Assembly: GCF_907164905.1 (NCBI RefSeq)
Contig: NZ_CAJRAF010000002.1
Location: 620,001 to 684,000, forward strand
From: Dyadobacter sp. CECT 9275
GTDB lineage: Bacteria; Bacteroidota; Bacteroidia; Cytophagales; Spirosomataceae
Direction: 5' to 3'
Length of the DNA stretch: 64,000 nucleotides
This document shows positions 16,742-26,668 of this stretch, piece after piece; position 1 is the first letter of the stretch; each line of letters opens with the position of its first letter. A program made the position numbers and the translations under genes. The notes beneath the pieces were generated by a model. That model was not told where the DNA came from. It was given only the letters and a program-made list of their open reading frames with translations, and made no database searches.

Positions 16742-18787
16742 ATGTTGAAATTCTTCTTTTATCTTTTTTTAACTGGTTTATGGATATCAACTTCTTGCAA
16801 AAACACAGGGAATGCTGGCAGAGATCATGTGGCGTGGGCGGATACGGTTGCAGAACACTCCCTGAATCTGATGAGCGGCACCGAACCTGCTTCGGCTATC
16901 CGATATCTTGATTCGTCCTATGCCACACTTTCTGATCCGGGGATCACTGATCTTTGGAAAAAATATAATTTAAAGGTAGGTTACTACACCCACTATGAAC
17001 GTGACCTGCAAAAAAGAAGGATGTATGTTGACAGTATGCTGCTGGTCCTGAAAAAGGTACCTGGCCGATACGAGGAGGAATATTCACATTCTCTTTTCCT
17101 AATGGCCGGTTTGCTGCAGGAAGAGAAAAAATATAACCAGGCCTTCCAGATTTACTATCAGGGAAGAAACTTTGCAAGAGCCCACCTTGAGAATTGCAGT
17201 TTGAGTGAATTCAGTAACGCCCTGGGGATTATCCGATACAAACAGGAGCAGTACACAGCGGCCATTCCTTACCTGAGACAGGCCTTTCAGGAAATTGAAT
17301 CGTGCGACAATCCGTCGTTTGAGATTAAATTTATCCATGCACAGAGCATCCTCAATACAACAGCCCTGTGTTTTCAGAAGTCCAACATGCCTGACTCTGC
17401 CGTAAAATATTACAATCGTGCGATTCATTTTATTATTTCAAATCAGAAATTATATCCGAATAAACAGAATTTCATGACCATGGCACGTGCTGTGGTGGAA
17501 GGGAATCTGGGTGGCGTGTACGCCCAGATGGGCCGGTTTGATGAAGCCGAAAAGCACTTGCTTACCAACATCAGCCTCAACGACCGCCCCGGGTTTGGAA
17601 TAGAAGATGCGCAGACGGCCAAACTCAAACTCATCCGTTTGTATATAGACCACAATTTATTATCCAAAGCCAGCAACTTGCTAGACCAACTCGGAGCAGA
17701 CCTGTCATCAGGAAGAGGCAAAAGCATTGCACATGCTGATATCTGGGAAAACTGGTACCATCTGAAATGGCTGTATTACGATAAAACCGGTGATATCGTA
17801 GCTGCCTATCGGTTCTCCAATAAATACCATACTTACCGCGACTCGCTTGATCACCTGCAGAAGGGAATAAAGGAGGTAGACATGGATCAGGTACTCAGGG
17901 AGCAGGATCAGAAATACAAGCTGTCGCTGCTGGAAAAAGATAGTCAATTGAAAACAACATACGTCATCGGGTTGTCTACCGTACTGGCAATGGCTTTATC
18001 ACTTTCGCTGGTGATCTGGCTATACTATCATCGTTCGCGAACCAACGTCAGAAATCTTACGGCTGTCAACAACCAGATGCAGCAGGCGTTATCCGCACTG
18101 GAAAACAGCCAGCTTGAGAATTCGAAGCTCATGAAAATCGTTGCCCATGACCTCAGGAATCCTATCGGAGCCATGGCGTCGGTGGCTGACATTATGCTGC
18201 TCGACGACCATCGTTCAGACGGAGACCGGGAACTGCTGAAACTGATCAAAGATGCGGGAAACAACTCCCTTAACCTGGTTGGCAACCTGCTCCACATGAA
18301 CAGTACACCTGAAACAAATTTCAATAGGGAGGATGTAAATCTTCAGGATCTGGCACAGCAATGTGCTGATATGCTGGCGATTAGGGCCTCACAGAAACAG
18401 CAGGAAATTATGCTTGACCTCAAACCGGTCATTCTCCGGATCAATTATGAGAAAATGTGGCGGGTAGTTAGCAATCTGATTTCCAACGCGCTCAAATTCA
18501 GCCCCTCCGGAAGCAAAATTTATTTATCCATCCAAACAAGCCCGCAGTACGCTACCCTCACCGTCCGGGACGAAGGAATAGGAATACCTCCGGAATCCGG
18601 AAACAAAATATTCGATGCCTTTACCCGATCTAAAAGGAATGGTACTGCCGGGGAGGAATCCTTTGGCCTGGGCTTGTCCATCACCAAACAGATCGTAGAA
18701 GCCCACGGTGGCACAATACACTATGAAAGCGACGGCCATTCAGGTACCGCTTTTATTATCCAGCTGCCTATGAATACAGCGGTTTAA
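16742..18787 (+). CDS. Lipoprotein TPR sensor histidine kinase
   Basis: A 681-residue sensor kinase. The N-terminus (MLKFFFYLFLTGLWISTSCK) looks like a lipoprotein signal with the Cys at residue 19. Residues to about 390 are tetratricopeptide-like helices (YNQAFQIYYQGRNFA, DSAVKYYNRAIHFI), a ligand- or protein-binding region in the periplasm. A transmembrane helix follows (IGLSTVLAMALSLSLVIWLY), then a short coiled coil, the HisKA domain with phosphoacceptor His469 in VAHDLRNP, and an HATPase domain with N box NLISNALKF, G1 DEGIGIP and G2 FGLGLSITK. No response regulator is adjacent on either side. It may respond to sugars taken up by the flanking systems; the signal is unknown. Confidence 0.92.
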   Translation: MLKFFFYLFLTGLWISTSCKNTGNAGRDHVAWADTVAEHSLNLMSGTEPASAIRYLDSSYATLSDPGITDLWKKYNLKVGYYTHYERDLQKRRMYVDSMLLVLKKVPGRYEEEYSHSLFLMAGLLQEEKKYNQAFQIYYQGRNFARAHLENCSLSEFSNALGIIRYKQEQYTAAIPYLRQAFQEIESCDNPSFEIKFIHAQSILNTTALCFQKSNMPDSAVKYYNRAIHFIISNQKLYPNKQNFMTMARAVVEGNLGGVYAQMGRFDEAEKHLLTNISLNDRPGFGIEDAQTAKLKLIRLYIDHNLLSKASNLLDQLGADLSSGRGKSIAHADIWENWYHLKWLYYDKTGDIVAAYRFSNKYHTYRDSLDHLQKGIKEVDMDQVLREQDQKYKLSLLEKDSQLKTTYVIGLSTVLAMALSLSLVIWLYYHRSRTNVRNLTAVNNQMQQALSALENSQLENSKLMKIVAHDLRNPIGAMASVADIMLLDDHRSDGDRELLKLIKDAGNNSLNLVGNLLHMNSTPETNFNREDVNLQDLAQQCADMLAIRASQKQQEIMLDLKPVILRINYEKMWRVVSNLISNALKFSPSGSKIYLSIQTSPQYATLTVRDEGIGIPPESGNKIFDAFTRSKRNGTAGEESFGLGLSITKQIVEAHGGTIHYESDGHSGTAFIIQLPMNTAV

Positions 18788-18926
18788 GCCGGAAAAGAAG
18801 GTAAGGCATTTCCCCTGCCGGTCATGTGGCTGTTGTCATCACCCAGGTACAGGATACCCGGTATCAGTACAGGAAGATCTGTCAGAATAATAACTCTGGC
18901 CACTATCCTGCCTATTTACCAGCAGT

Positions 18927-19406
18927 TTATTTTCCCAGCTTTTGCTGAATCAGGCCTATGATTTCTTTACGGTTTTTGGATCTGGCGAAATCCAGCGGGG
19001 ATTTTCCGTCGTTTGAAAGCAAATGTAAATCCGCGTTGGCTGCCAACAGCAATTTTACGATTTCCACGTTATCCTGCCAGATCGCATCGTGAAGGGCGGT
19101 GTAACCGTTATAGGGACCTTGTTTGTTGATGTCAATATGATATTCTATCAGGAGCCGGGCGGCTTCGGTGCGGCCTGCATAAGCAGCCGCATGGAGCGCA
19201 GTGGCTTTCATTCCCGGATCAACGGCACGGACATCCGCACCCGCTTCGAGGAGCAATTTAACGATCTGGTTGTATCCCTTGTAAGCAGCAATAACCAGCG
19301 GGGCATCGTGGTTTGAATCCAGCTCATCCACATCCGCCCCGTTCTGAATGAGCTGTTCCACGAGCGAAATATTATTTTTATTGATGGCATTCATTAAAGC
19401 TGTCAT
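18927..19406 (-). CDS. Ankyrin repeat protein
   Basis: A 159-residue protein made almost wholly of about four ankyrin repeats: LMNAINKNNISLVEQLIQNG, APLVIAAYKGYNQIVKLLLE, TALHAAAYAGRTEAARLLIE and TALHDAIWQDNVEIVKLLLA, closing with a half repeat (KSPLDFARSKNRKEIIGLIQ). There is no signal peptide, so it is probably cytoplasmic and binds a protein partner. It is convergent with the histidine kinase, and the next gene upstream on its strand (GH36) ends 181 bases away, so an operon link is possible but not required. Confidence 0.9.
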   Translation of the reverse strand: MTALMNAINKNNISLVEQLIQNGADVDELDSNHDAPLVIAAYKGYNQIVKLLLEAGADVRAVDPGMKATALHAAAYAGRTEAARLLIEYHIDINKQGPYNGYTALHDAIWQDNVEIVKLLLAANADLHLLSNDGKSPLDFARSKNRKEIIGLIQQKLGK

Positions 19407-19587
19407 ATCCGATGAGTATTTTAATAAAGTAAATCCGTTGAATGTTAAAGTTCTTTGCTATTGTCCCCTGAGGAATCAGTACCTGGCAAAAGTACTTCAC
19501 AACTTCAGAATCCAACAGGTACCTTTCCATTTGTCTCATGAAATTTTATTATCCGGTTTTCCCCGACCCGAATCTAAAACTACCCGA

Positions 19588-21687
19588 TCAGTCAACTTTT
19601 TTGTAACTGATCAAAGCAGATCCCGGCCTGGTTTTAATTTGCAACGGGATGCCTTTGCTCAGGTCTGCACCTTTAATAATCTTTTTCTCTCCGGTATCTT
19701 CATTCCACCATTCGTAGTTCGCGTCGGCCTGCAGGCCGCCAGGTTTAACAAGTATGGTCTCCTGCTGATTTCCTGAGCGCCGGAACCCTACCACGATCCC
19801 ATCCTGAGAACCGGGCCGGTGCATTTGATAAGCCAGCCAGACATCGTCGCCGGTATTGTCCCCAATGCCTGTAAGCGGATAGTAGTCGCCATAATAAAAT
19901 GGCCTAAGCCGTTTAAAATCCCTGACCGACCGCTGCATTTCAGGAATGGTCACCTCGCTACCGGTGATTTTCCAATTAAGAACCAGCGCACTGCTCAGGC
20001 TCGACCTGAAAGTTAACGGGTCGGTTTTGGCAAATACCCCGGTACCGTGTAACGGCAAGAAAAAATTAAGTCCATAAGAATGACTCTGATAGCCGTTCGG
20101 CTCGCCATAATGATAGTCGGTACGCCACAAGGGCGCACTTCTTGAGGTAGTTTCCAGGTCAATCCGACGGCCACCGCTGGCGCAGTTATCTATCAGCAGT
20201 TCAGGAAAACGCACCAGCAAACTGTCCCAGTAGGCATACAAACCTTCGATATGCCTAATTTCCGTCATTCCTGTCCGGTCGGGTGCATCAGCCTGTTCCC
20301 AGTAAGGCATGGGATCCATGTTAAAATCCTGCCGGTAATAATCGATACCTTCTTTTTTGATCAGATCGCTGATGTAGTCGGTCATCCAGATACGCGCCGC
20401 CGGATTACCCAGATTAAACAGCCGATCCGCTTTTTTGGGATAAGAGAGCAAAAACTCAGGATGTTCTTTCTCTATCTGCGTCCCTTTATGCACGCGCTCA
20501 GGTTCAAACCACACCATAAATTTAGCACCCACCGCATGAACCGCGTCCGAAACGGGTTTGAGACCATTCGGAAAACGCTCCTTGTCAACAGACCAGTTCC
20601 CGACATTCTGCCACCATTGTCCGTTTTCGCCCATGCCGCAGCCGGTATACCACCCGGCATCCAGCCAAAAGACCTCCGGAACAATTCCAAACTGCTTGTA
20701 TCTTTTTACCAAAGAAATGGCATAATCCTCTGTAAGGCAGCTATACTCGTTGCAAGGAGGCGGATCACCCCAGTTAAAACCTCCCGAGAGGGGATATTCC
20801 GCAAACTTCCCATTGATTTTTCGGGAATGGTGCGCCAGCATGAACTGCCTGAAAAGATTGTTCCCTATCAACCTGTCGGCACCTTCCCAAAACAGCAGGC
20901 TCACGCGGGGCGTACGGATTTTTTCCTGGGGGAACAACCTCAGTTTCATCCTCTCCATTCCCGATTTCAGCAACAGTTTTTTCGAGGCGTTCAGATTGAT
21001 ATCCGCAAACCATTTGCCCGTCCATCCGATGGCCGCCATCATTCCCTTTTGGTCGGGAGTGCTGATATTGAAAAAAGGCATGGCGCCCCGGTCCGAAGAG
21101 CGGCCCCCTCCTGTTGTCAGGTAAATATTCCTGCCGGGATGAATCGTACTGTCAATGGCCGCAAAATCCGACTTTTTTGCATCAGAGGCTGACGCATAGT
21201 GCAAGGTAAATTTCCCGTTTTGAGCATACCCAAAAGACTGATCCAGTACGTATACCTTTTCCAGCAAAGGAGCATTGGCAGCTGCGTTATTGCTTATCTC
21301 GAGTACCCACTCTACGGCCTGAAAATCATTAAAGCCGGTAACATTGCATTTCACTACCAGGCCCTGACCGGGTTCGGTGTAAGTAAAAACATAGTCGGTT
21401 ACAGGGCCGGTGGTAACGGCCTTTTCAGCTTTGAATTTCCATTTACCAATGAAAAGCCGTGAATCCCTCCCGCCGTATACGAATGAGAACGGCGGTACTT
21501 TCCCTTTGGCGAAATTAGCCAGGACCCATTGGTCCACGGTCTGCGCCCGACCGGATGAGACAGCCTCGGAAGGTCGGGCCGCAAGTGTCGCAAGTAAAAA
21601 TAACAATATCCTCATATACGCCTGGGATGTTTTCATCATAATATCTGACAATCTCAAAAAAGACATCGCGTTGCTGTTTGATTTCAT
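19588..21687 (-). CDS. GH36-type alpha-galactosidase-like glycoside hydrolase
   Basis: A 699-residue secreted enzyme of the GH36/melibiase group. A signal peptide lies within the first 45 residues; ATGs at codons 17, 18 and 25 would each give a neater one. An N-terminal beta-sandwich precedes the (beta/alpha)8 barrel with PEVFWLDAGWYTGCG, FMVWFEPERVHKGT, YYRQDFN (nucleophile Asp454 by family pattern), DNCASGGRRIDLE and SAPLWRTDYHYG (Asp524 as likely acid/base). A C-terminal beta domain includes WWNEDTGEK. The family releases alpha-galactose or related alpha-linked sugars. The beta-helix gene lies 121 bases upstream on the same strand. Confidence 0.88.
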   Translation of the reverse strand: MKSNSNAMSFLRLSDIMMKTSQAYMRILLFLLATLAARPSEAVSSGRAQTVDQWVLANFAKGKVPPFSFVYGGRDSRLFIGKWKFKAEKAVTTGPVTDYVFTYTEPGQGLVVKCNVTGFNDFQAVEWVLEISNNAAANAPLLEKVYVLDQSFGYAQNGKFTLHYASASDAKKSDFAAIDSTIHPGRNIYLTTGGGRSSDRGAMPFFNISTPDQKGMMAAIGWTGKWFADINLNASKKLLLKSGMERMKLRLFPQEKIRTPRVSLLFWEGADRLIGNNLFRQFMLAHHSRKINGKFAEYPLSGGFNWGDPPPCNEYSCLTEDYAISLVKRYKQFGIVPEVFWLDAGWYTGCGMGENGQWWQNVGNWSVDKERFPNGLKPVSDAVHAVGAKFMVWFEPERVHKGTQIEKEHPEFLLSYPKKADRLFNLGNPAARIWMTDYISDLIKKEGIDYYRQDFNMDPMPYWEQADAPDRTGMTEIRHIEGLYAYWDSLLVRFPELLIDNCASGGRRIDLETTSRSAPLWRTDYHYGEPNGYQSHSYGLNFFLPLHGTGVFAKTDPLTFRSSLSSALVLNWKITGSEVTIPEMQRSVRDFKRLRPFYYGDYYPLTGIGDNTGDDVWLAYQMHRPGSQDGIVVGFRRSGNQQETILVKPGGLQADANYEWWNEDTGEKKIIKGADLSKGIPLQIKTRPGSALISYKKVD

Positions 21688-21808
21688 AAATTTTTCCTGA
21701 AAATCATTTATGTAAAAATGGGGGGAACAACCTTTGCTGCCATCCGCTGATCCCTATATCTGTTTTAGTTTCTATCAAAAATGGGTTTATCATAAAACAA
21801 GGTGCTGG

Positions 21809-23860
21809 TTAGTCTATGACCCACCGGTTCCCCTTTGGCCCCATCTCTGCATAAGGAATGGGTTGCAATCCTGTGGCTTTCAGATAACCGCTGTCACAAA
21901 ACGTACCCAGTTCCTTCCCATCACTTTTAACAGAGGTATTATTGGATTGTATCTGAATGGCCTTATCCCTGAAAAAAACCTTTTCACAATCAACCAGCAG
22001 ATTGTTGACCACGGTGTTCACATCGGCATTGTCACGGATCCCTTTCAGATCAGGATATCTCGTTTGGTACAATTCTGAGCGAATATCAACCTCCTCATAT
22101 AATTTCTTCTGTATGACCGGAGAATCCAGCGTTTCCAGCCACCGCTTAGTACCCCAGGTCGAAAAACTAACGCCCGCAGGGCATTTAAAAAACAGGTTGT
22201 TTTCCACGCGGTTATCTTTGCCTCCGTGTATCTGTACAGCCCCAAAATCACGTGCACCGCATTGCTCAAAAATATTACCGTAGATGGTGAACCCGGAAAT
22301 CATGTCATCCAGCCTTACCCCCGCTGCCCCATGCCGGGTTCCACCTGCAATATGAGCCCAGTGGTTATACCTCACAATGTTTCCCCGGTAACCGGGATTA
22401 TAAAAGACATCCAGCCCGCCCTGGTCATCCGACTCATTGACGACGTGGCTCACCTGGTTATATTCCAGTACAATATCATTGCCTTCCAGCCGGACGGCGG
22501 ACGAGGAAGAATAACGGAAACGGTTATGACTAAGCCGCATGCCACAGCCTTCTATATATACTGCGGGCTGATATGTTCGCTTGAAAAGCGAAAAATTTTC
22601 GACTACTGTATGTTCCACAAAATGACCGGCAGGGACAAGTGTCTTACGATCACCTCCTTTCACCTTCATACCTCCGCAACCCAGCGTCCTGAGCAGACAA
22701 CCAGCTATACCGATACCGCTCCCTTCTTCCACATGAATACCATCCTTACCAAACCTTTCGACCCGGCAATCGGAAATAAGGCAATTGTTACTTTGCCTGA
22801 TCCTTATGGCACTTCCCCTGCCTTCTTCAAAAGCCAGGCCACGCAAAGACAAGTTGGTACAATGCTGCATTTCTATCATAAAGGGGGCAGAGAAAACCGA
22901 CAGACTTACCTCCGCCCTGGAAGGATTCACACCGGTGGGCGGATACCAGTACAGCAGCCCGGTAAGCCTGTCCAGGTACCATTCTCCGGGTGTATCAATT
23001 TCGCAAAAGAGGTTTAATCCAAAGTAACGGAGGCTGTCTTTATAACCATACCCGTGGTAAGGCTCACGGATGTGGATGCCTTTTTCCAGGGTATCTATAT
23101 GCGAAACTTTTTGAAACTCCTCGCTCCAGTCCCAGTACCAGTAGCCTCCCAGCCGCACATCACTTTCCAGGGCCCAGCGATCCTGGCGCTGATCCAGATA
23201 TTCGAAATCGCCTTCTTTTGTACCTCTTTTAGCCACATAGGTTGCTGGCAGTGCCGTCTTGCCCATTACCTTTCCTGCCTTAGTGAGCCCCGTATTGGGC
23301 CAGCGGGCAAGTGTCTGCACCTGACCACTCAGGAAAAGCTCAGGCCGGAGGCCCAGGTCGGTGGCATCTCCAAACTCCGAGATACCGGCTTCCCTAAGAT
23401 CAGTCACATACACCTTGCCATTTACAGCCGGATCGAGCTTTTTTAACATTTCCTTATTTTGAAGGACCTTCCAGCTTTTCAGTTTCCTGCTCCCCGAAAA
23501 AACAGGTTGCTGGTTCTTTTCAGCCTCATAAACGACGGGGGCATTTTCGCTTCCGGAATCTTCCGCAGCAAACAATACCGGCTTTTCCAGCGCATATACT
23601 CCCCCGCCCACAAATACTTTAACCGGCCTGTCACGGTTCACTGTACGCAACTTACGCACCCGTTGCCTGGCTCCTTCCAATGTTTTTAAAGGAGACTTTT
23701 TGGTACCCTCACCGCTATCAGAACCTTTGGGGGAAACGTATAATACTATTTCTCTGTCTTCCCATTTTCCGGCTGCAATCCGGGAGTTGCCAGCAAAGGT
23801 GTCCTGACTAAGCCACAATCCAAAACATAACAATAATAGAAGCAAAGGTTTTTCTTTCAT
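21809..23860 (-). CDS. Secreted right-handed parallel beta-helix protein, possibly a GH141-like enzyme
   Basis: A 683-residue protein. I chose the ATG at 23860 because it gives a clean signal peptide (MKEKPLLLLLLCFGLWLSQ) and has a purine-rich AGGA upstream; the frame stays open 31 codons further. The mature protein opens with VLYVSPKGSDSGEGTKKSPL, KTLEGARQRVRKL and PVFSGSRKLKSW. It then has a region with ELFLSGQVQTLARWPN and WYLDRLTGLLYWYPP, and PbH1 beta-helix turns (HCTNLSLRGLAFEEGRGSAI, SNNCLISDCRVERFGKDGIH, YGNIFEQCGARDFGAVQIHG). This layout matches polysaccharide-active beta-helix proteins such as GH141. Grouping with GH36 suggests action on a plant side chain. Activity is not proven by the sequence. 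Confidence 0.82.
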   Translation of the reverse strand: MKEKPLLLLLLCFGLWLSQDTFAGNSRIAAGKWEDREIVLYVSPKGSDSGEGTKKSPLKTLEGARQRVRKLRTVNRDRPVKVFVGGGVYALEKPVLFAAEDSGSENAPVVYEAEKNQQPVFSGSRKLKSWKVLQNKEMLKKLDPAVNGKVYVTDLREAGISEFGDATDLGLRPELFLSGQVQTLARWPNTGLTKAGKVMGKTALPATYVAKRGTKEGDFEYLDQRQDRWALESDVRLGGYWYWDWSEEFQKVSHIDTLEKGIHIREPYHGYGYKDSLRYFGLNLFCEIDTPGEWYLDRLTGLLYWYPPTGVNPSRAEVSLSVFSAPFMIEMQHCTNLSLRGLAFEEGRGSAIRIRQSNNCLISDCRVERFGKDGIHVEEGSGIGIAGCLLRTLGCGGMKVKGGDRKTLVPAGHFVEHTVVENFSLFKRTYQPAVYIEGCGMRLSHNRFRYSSSSAVRLEGNDIVLEYNQVSHVVNESDDQGGLDVFYNPGYRGNIVRYNHWAHIAGGTRHGAAGVRLDDMISGFTIYGNIFEQCGARDFGAVQIHGGKDNRVENNLFFKCPAGVSFSTWGTKRWLETLDSPVIQKKLYEEVDIRSELYQTRYPDLKGIRDNADVNTVVNNLLVDCEKVFFRDKAIQIQSNNTSVKSDGKELGTFCDSGYLKATGLQPIPYAEMGPKGNRWVID

Positions 23861-24351
23861 TGGATAAATCCTGATTAATTCACAAACGAGCCCGAAGGGT
23901 GGCTCTTTAAACAATTCATTACGGTAAAGAATATATATCCCTGTACACTGCATGGCAGTAAAAGCAAGTATATTTCCTGCGTTTTTAACCTATATAGTTA
24001 AAGAATTCAACGGTTTATGCAAACCTCTCGTCCGACACACTGGAAAGCGTTGAATTTCCGAGCCGTTTGATTGACAACGGAACTGACCCTGTCACCATAA
24101 AGAAAAAAGTCCGGCGGGTATAACCTTTTATATCCATTATTTTATAAAAGAGGCCACATTCCCGCTGCTGTGTATATCAAACTGCTTATAATACTGCCAA
24201 TTGTCGGCTGCGGGCTTAGCAACGGGAGTTTTTTTATGACAGGAGGAAAATTACGCTCCCCTTTTCAAACTATTCACCATTTGTTACATTTCATTACAAC
24301 CTATTTTATCTTCCGGGAGTCTGGGTTAAAGTAGCTAACCCAACCCTTTGT
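23861..24351. other. Intergenic region between divergent genes
   Basis: 491 bases between the beta-helix gene (- strand) and the lipoprotein gene (+ strand). I see no convincing coding frame, repeat or structured RNA. It presumably holds the promoters of both. Confidence 0.55.
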
Positions 24352-25047
24352 ATGAAACACTTTATTATTATTGGCACTTCGCTTCTTTTATGCCTGGCAA
24401 ACGCCGGATGCAGGATGGAAACCGCCGGACCCGAAATTACCGGCCCTGAGCCGCCTCCGCCAGCTGTAAAGCTGTTGTCACGCGACAGTATCACTACAGG
24501 CACCTACCGGGGCATTGCTATTAACAGCACTGACGACGCCACATTTGCCATTTTGGAAGATTACCGGCAAAAGGGAGTAGCGAGCTACCAGGGAGCAGTT
24601 CATAATTATTTTGCCGATGTTAGCGACCTCAAAGAGCGGCTTCCGTTTTTTGACTATCTGACGCTGGACGAGCAGACAGATACCGATTCCGGTGTGCAGA
24701 TCAGCCTCGTAGCTGGCCGTGTAACAGAGATCGCGCTGAACAACCGCACAGCACTGAAGCAATGGCCTCAAACTTCTGATTCCACTGAGGCCATCCGGAT
24801 CGGGGATGAAGGTGAAGTACTATATAACAAGCTGGTTGCGCTCAGCACGCAAAGTGCGTTTGCTCCCAAATTTCAACGCATCACACTTTTGGCGAAATAT
24901 TCTTATGCAATATATGACCCTGCCAAAGCAAGTTTACCATGGAATATTACCTTCCAAGTAGAGCCCGATATCAGTGAAGCGGCTACGGTGCATTTCAAGA
25001 AAAAAAAGGTACAGTATATCATCGTAAATCGCTTTCAGAGATTGTAA
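24352..25047 (+). CDS. Hypothetical lipoprotein
   Basis: A 231-residue protein of unrecognised family. It starts with a lipoprotein signal ending in ANAGC (Cys20), followed by a Pro-rich linker (PEITGPEPPPPAVK), then a compact mixed alpha/beta-looking region without internal repeats. An internal stretch, VQISLVAGRVTEIALNNRT, looks like a beta hairpin. It stands alone between a divergent gene and a hydrolase gene 138 bases downstream. No function can be assigned. Confidence 0.75.
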   Translation: MKHFIIIGTSLLLCLANAGCRMETAGPEITGPEPPPPAVKLLSRDSITTGTYRGIAINSTDDATFAILEDYRQKGVASYQGAVHNYFADVSDLKERLPFFDYLTLDEQTDTDSGVQISLVAGRVTEIALNNRTALKQWPQTSDSTEAIRIGDEGEVLYNKLVALSTQSAFAPKFQRITLLAKYSYAIYDPAKASLPWNITFQVEPDISEAATVHFKKKKVQYIIVNRFQRL

Positions 25048-25185
25048 GGATACCTATCCGGAAACTCCCGAAGGAACAATGGGCTTGCCCATCCTTTGAA
25101 ACTAAAACAGCGTATTCGGCCCGTTTTTTCGTTCAAAACAGGTATATTACGGCAAACTTTGTTCATCATCATCAAATCCAACGAC

Positions 25186-26007
25186 ATGAGTAAGATCACT
25201 GTAAAAGACGGTACCGAGATTTATTACAAAGATTGGGGAACCGGTCAGCCCATTGTTTTTCACCACGGCTGGCCTTTGTCCGGCGATGATTGGGATACCC
25301 AAATGATGTTTTTCCTGAATCAGGGATTCAGAGTCATTGCACACGACCGGAGAGGGCACGGGAGGTCGTCACAAACGGCGGAAGGAAACGATATGGATAC
25401 CTATGCTGCTGACGTGGCCGAGCTTACGCAAGCACTTGACCTTAGGGATGCAATCCATGTGGGACATTCAACGGGCGGTGGTGAAGTAATTCGCTATGTT
25501 GCGAAATACGGGCAGGGCCGCGTGGCCAAAGCGGTACTGGTCAGTGCGGTTACACCATTAATGTTAAAAACCGAGGACAATCCGGATGGGATACCCATGT
25601 CCGTATTTGATGAAATACGGGAAGGTACTGCCACAAAACGGTCGCAGTTTTTCCAGGATTTTACGATGCCTTTTTATGGGTTCAACCGTGAGGGCGCGAC
25701 CATATCGCAGGGAATACGGGATAACTGGTGGCGGCAGGGAATGATGGGCGGGATAAAAGCACATTACGACTGTATCAAGGCTTTCTCCGAAACCGATTTC
25801 ACCGAAGACCTCAAAAGTGTGGATGTACCGGTCCTGATCCTTCATGGCGAAGACGACCAGATCGTTCCTTTTGAACTGACGGGTGCACGGGCGGTAAAAC
25901 TGGTAAAAAATGGGAAACTCATCTCCTACCCGGGTTTCCCTCACGGTATGCCGGCAACAGAGGCCGCTACCATCAATGCGGATCTGCTGGCGTTTATCAG
26001 GGAATAA
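25186..26007 (+). CDS. Alpha/beta hydrolase of the non-haem chloroperoxidase type
   Basis: A 273-residue cytoplasmic hydrolase. I chose the ATG at 25186 because the protein then begins [20 protein letters not shown], the usual start of the family; an ATG at 25096 would add 30 unrelated residues. The oxyanion segment is [11 protein letters not shown]. The catalytic triad by pattern is Ser95 (GHSTGGGE), an Asp in HGEDDQIVP (Asp223 or Asp224) and His253 (FPHGMPA). Family members are esterases or perhydrolases that show haloperoxidase activity in vitro. A strong terminator follows, so the gene is probably a single transcription unit. Confidence 0.92.
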   Translation: MSKITVKDGTEIYYKDWGTGQPIVFHHGWPLSGDDWDTQMMFFLNQGFRVIAHDRRGHGRSSQTAEGNDMDTYAADVAELTQALDLRDAIHVGHSTGGGEVIRYVAKYGQGRVAKAVLVSAVTPLMLKTEDNPDGIPMSVFDEIREGTATKRSQFFQDFTMPFYGFNREGATISQGIRDNWWRQGMMGGIKAHYDCIKAFSETDFTEDLKSVDVPVLILHGEDDQIVPFELTGARAVKLVKNGKLISYPGFPHGMPATEAATINADLLAFIRE

Positions 26008-26032
26008 CAAATTATAAATCAAAACATTACAA

Positions 26033-26077
26033 AATAACGGATTGGTCACTCTGGCAGTAACCGATCCGTTATTTTTT
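26033..26077 (+). terminator. Rho-independent terminator
   Basis: Arms 26033-26046 and 26060-26073 pair over 14 bases with one G-T position around a 13-base loop and run straight into a T tract. It lies 25 bases after the hydrolase stop codon. It is the clearest intrinsic terminator I found in the window. Confidence 0.88.
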
Positions 26078-26185
26078 ACCAGGAAATTGTTTTTATATTT
26101 GGCATACTTAACCGGCAATTATTTGCCTCCTTGACCCCGACAATAATCTGCTCACCTTCGGAGAAAGCAGATAAAAATAACCACC

Positions 26186-26467
26186 ATGCCCCGAAGACAG
26201 TACTCAAAAATGATATTGGCCACCTTCCTCTATGGAGGAATCGTATTGATGTTTCTGGCGGCAGGAATGTTCATTTATGGCGTACATATGTTTACCTACC
26301 GCGGGCAGTTCAGTACATGGGAAAAAGACATCGGTGAGTTTTCCTTTCTTTTTTGGCTTCCAACGCTTCTTTCAGGACTAATCTCAACCATGATCAGCAT
26401 TTCGATCAGAAATTCCATAGGAAGAAAAGCAGGCCGGAAGCAGCCCGAAGGTACCAAAGATTTGTGA
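26186..26467 (+). CDS. Small two-helix membrane protein
   Basis: A 93-residue protein with two predicted transmembrane helices (about residues 9-32, MILATFLYGGIVLMFLAAGM and on, and about 49-72, FSFLFWLPTLLSGLISTMIS) joined by a short polar loop, and a basic C-terminal tail (RKAGRKQPEGTK). It has no recognisable family. It sits alone between a terminator and the hybrid kinase gene. The length of hydrophobic frame and its charge pattern support it as a real gene. Confidence 0.62.
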   Translation: MPRRQYSKMILATFLYGGIVLMFLAAGMFIYGVHMFTYRGQFSTWEKDIGEFSFLFWLPTLLSGLISTMISISIRNSIGRKAGRKQPEGTKDL

Positions 26468-26668
26468 ATCAAAGGATTCTTGTCAAATCCATCATTCAGG
26501 ATTGGGGTCGCGCCTGACCTGCATTCACATCAGCAGACGCTCCAGAGTAACGTGTCCTAACGTATAGGTCATTCCGAAAGTCTCTTTTTGATATTTAGTA
26601 TTCCTTTTTAGCGAAAAATCTACTTCAAATCGTTAATTTGCGGACTCCTCTATCGAATTGGTTTAACA

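Noticed and set aside
18790-18926. Possible gene remnant between the TPR kinase and ankyrin genes
   Set aside because: The - strand reads a short protein-like piece (LIPGILYLGDDN), but it is too short to assign to any family.
20251-21192. A 313-codon + strand open frame
   Set aside because: It lies fully opposite the GH36 gene, has no recognisable domain and a His/Pro/Arg-rich composition typical of antisense frames in GC-richer genes.
22226-23017. A 263-codon + strand open frame
   Set aside because: Opposite the beta-helix gene; the sense strand has the clear signal peptide and PbH1 repeats.
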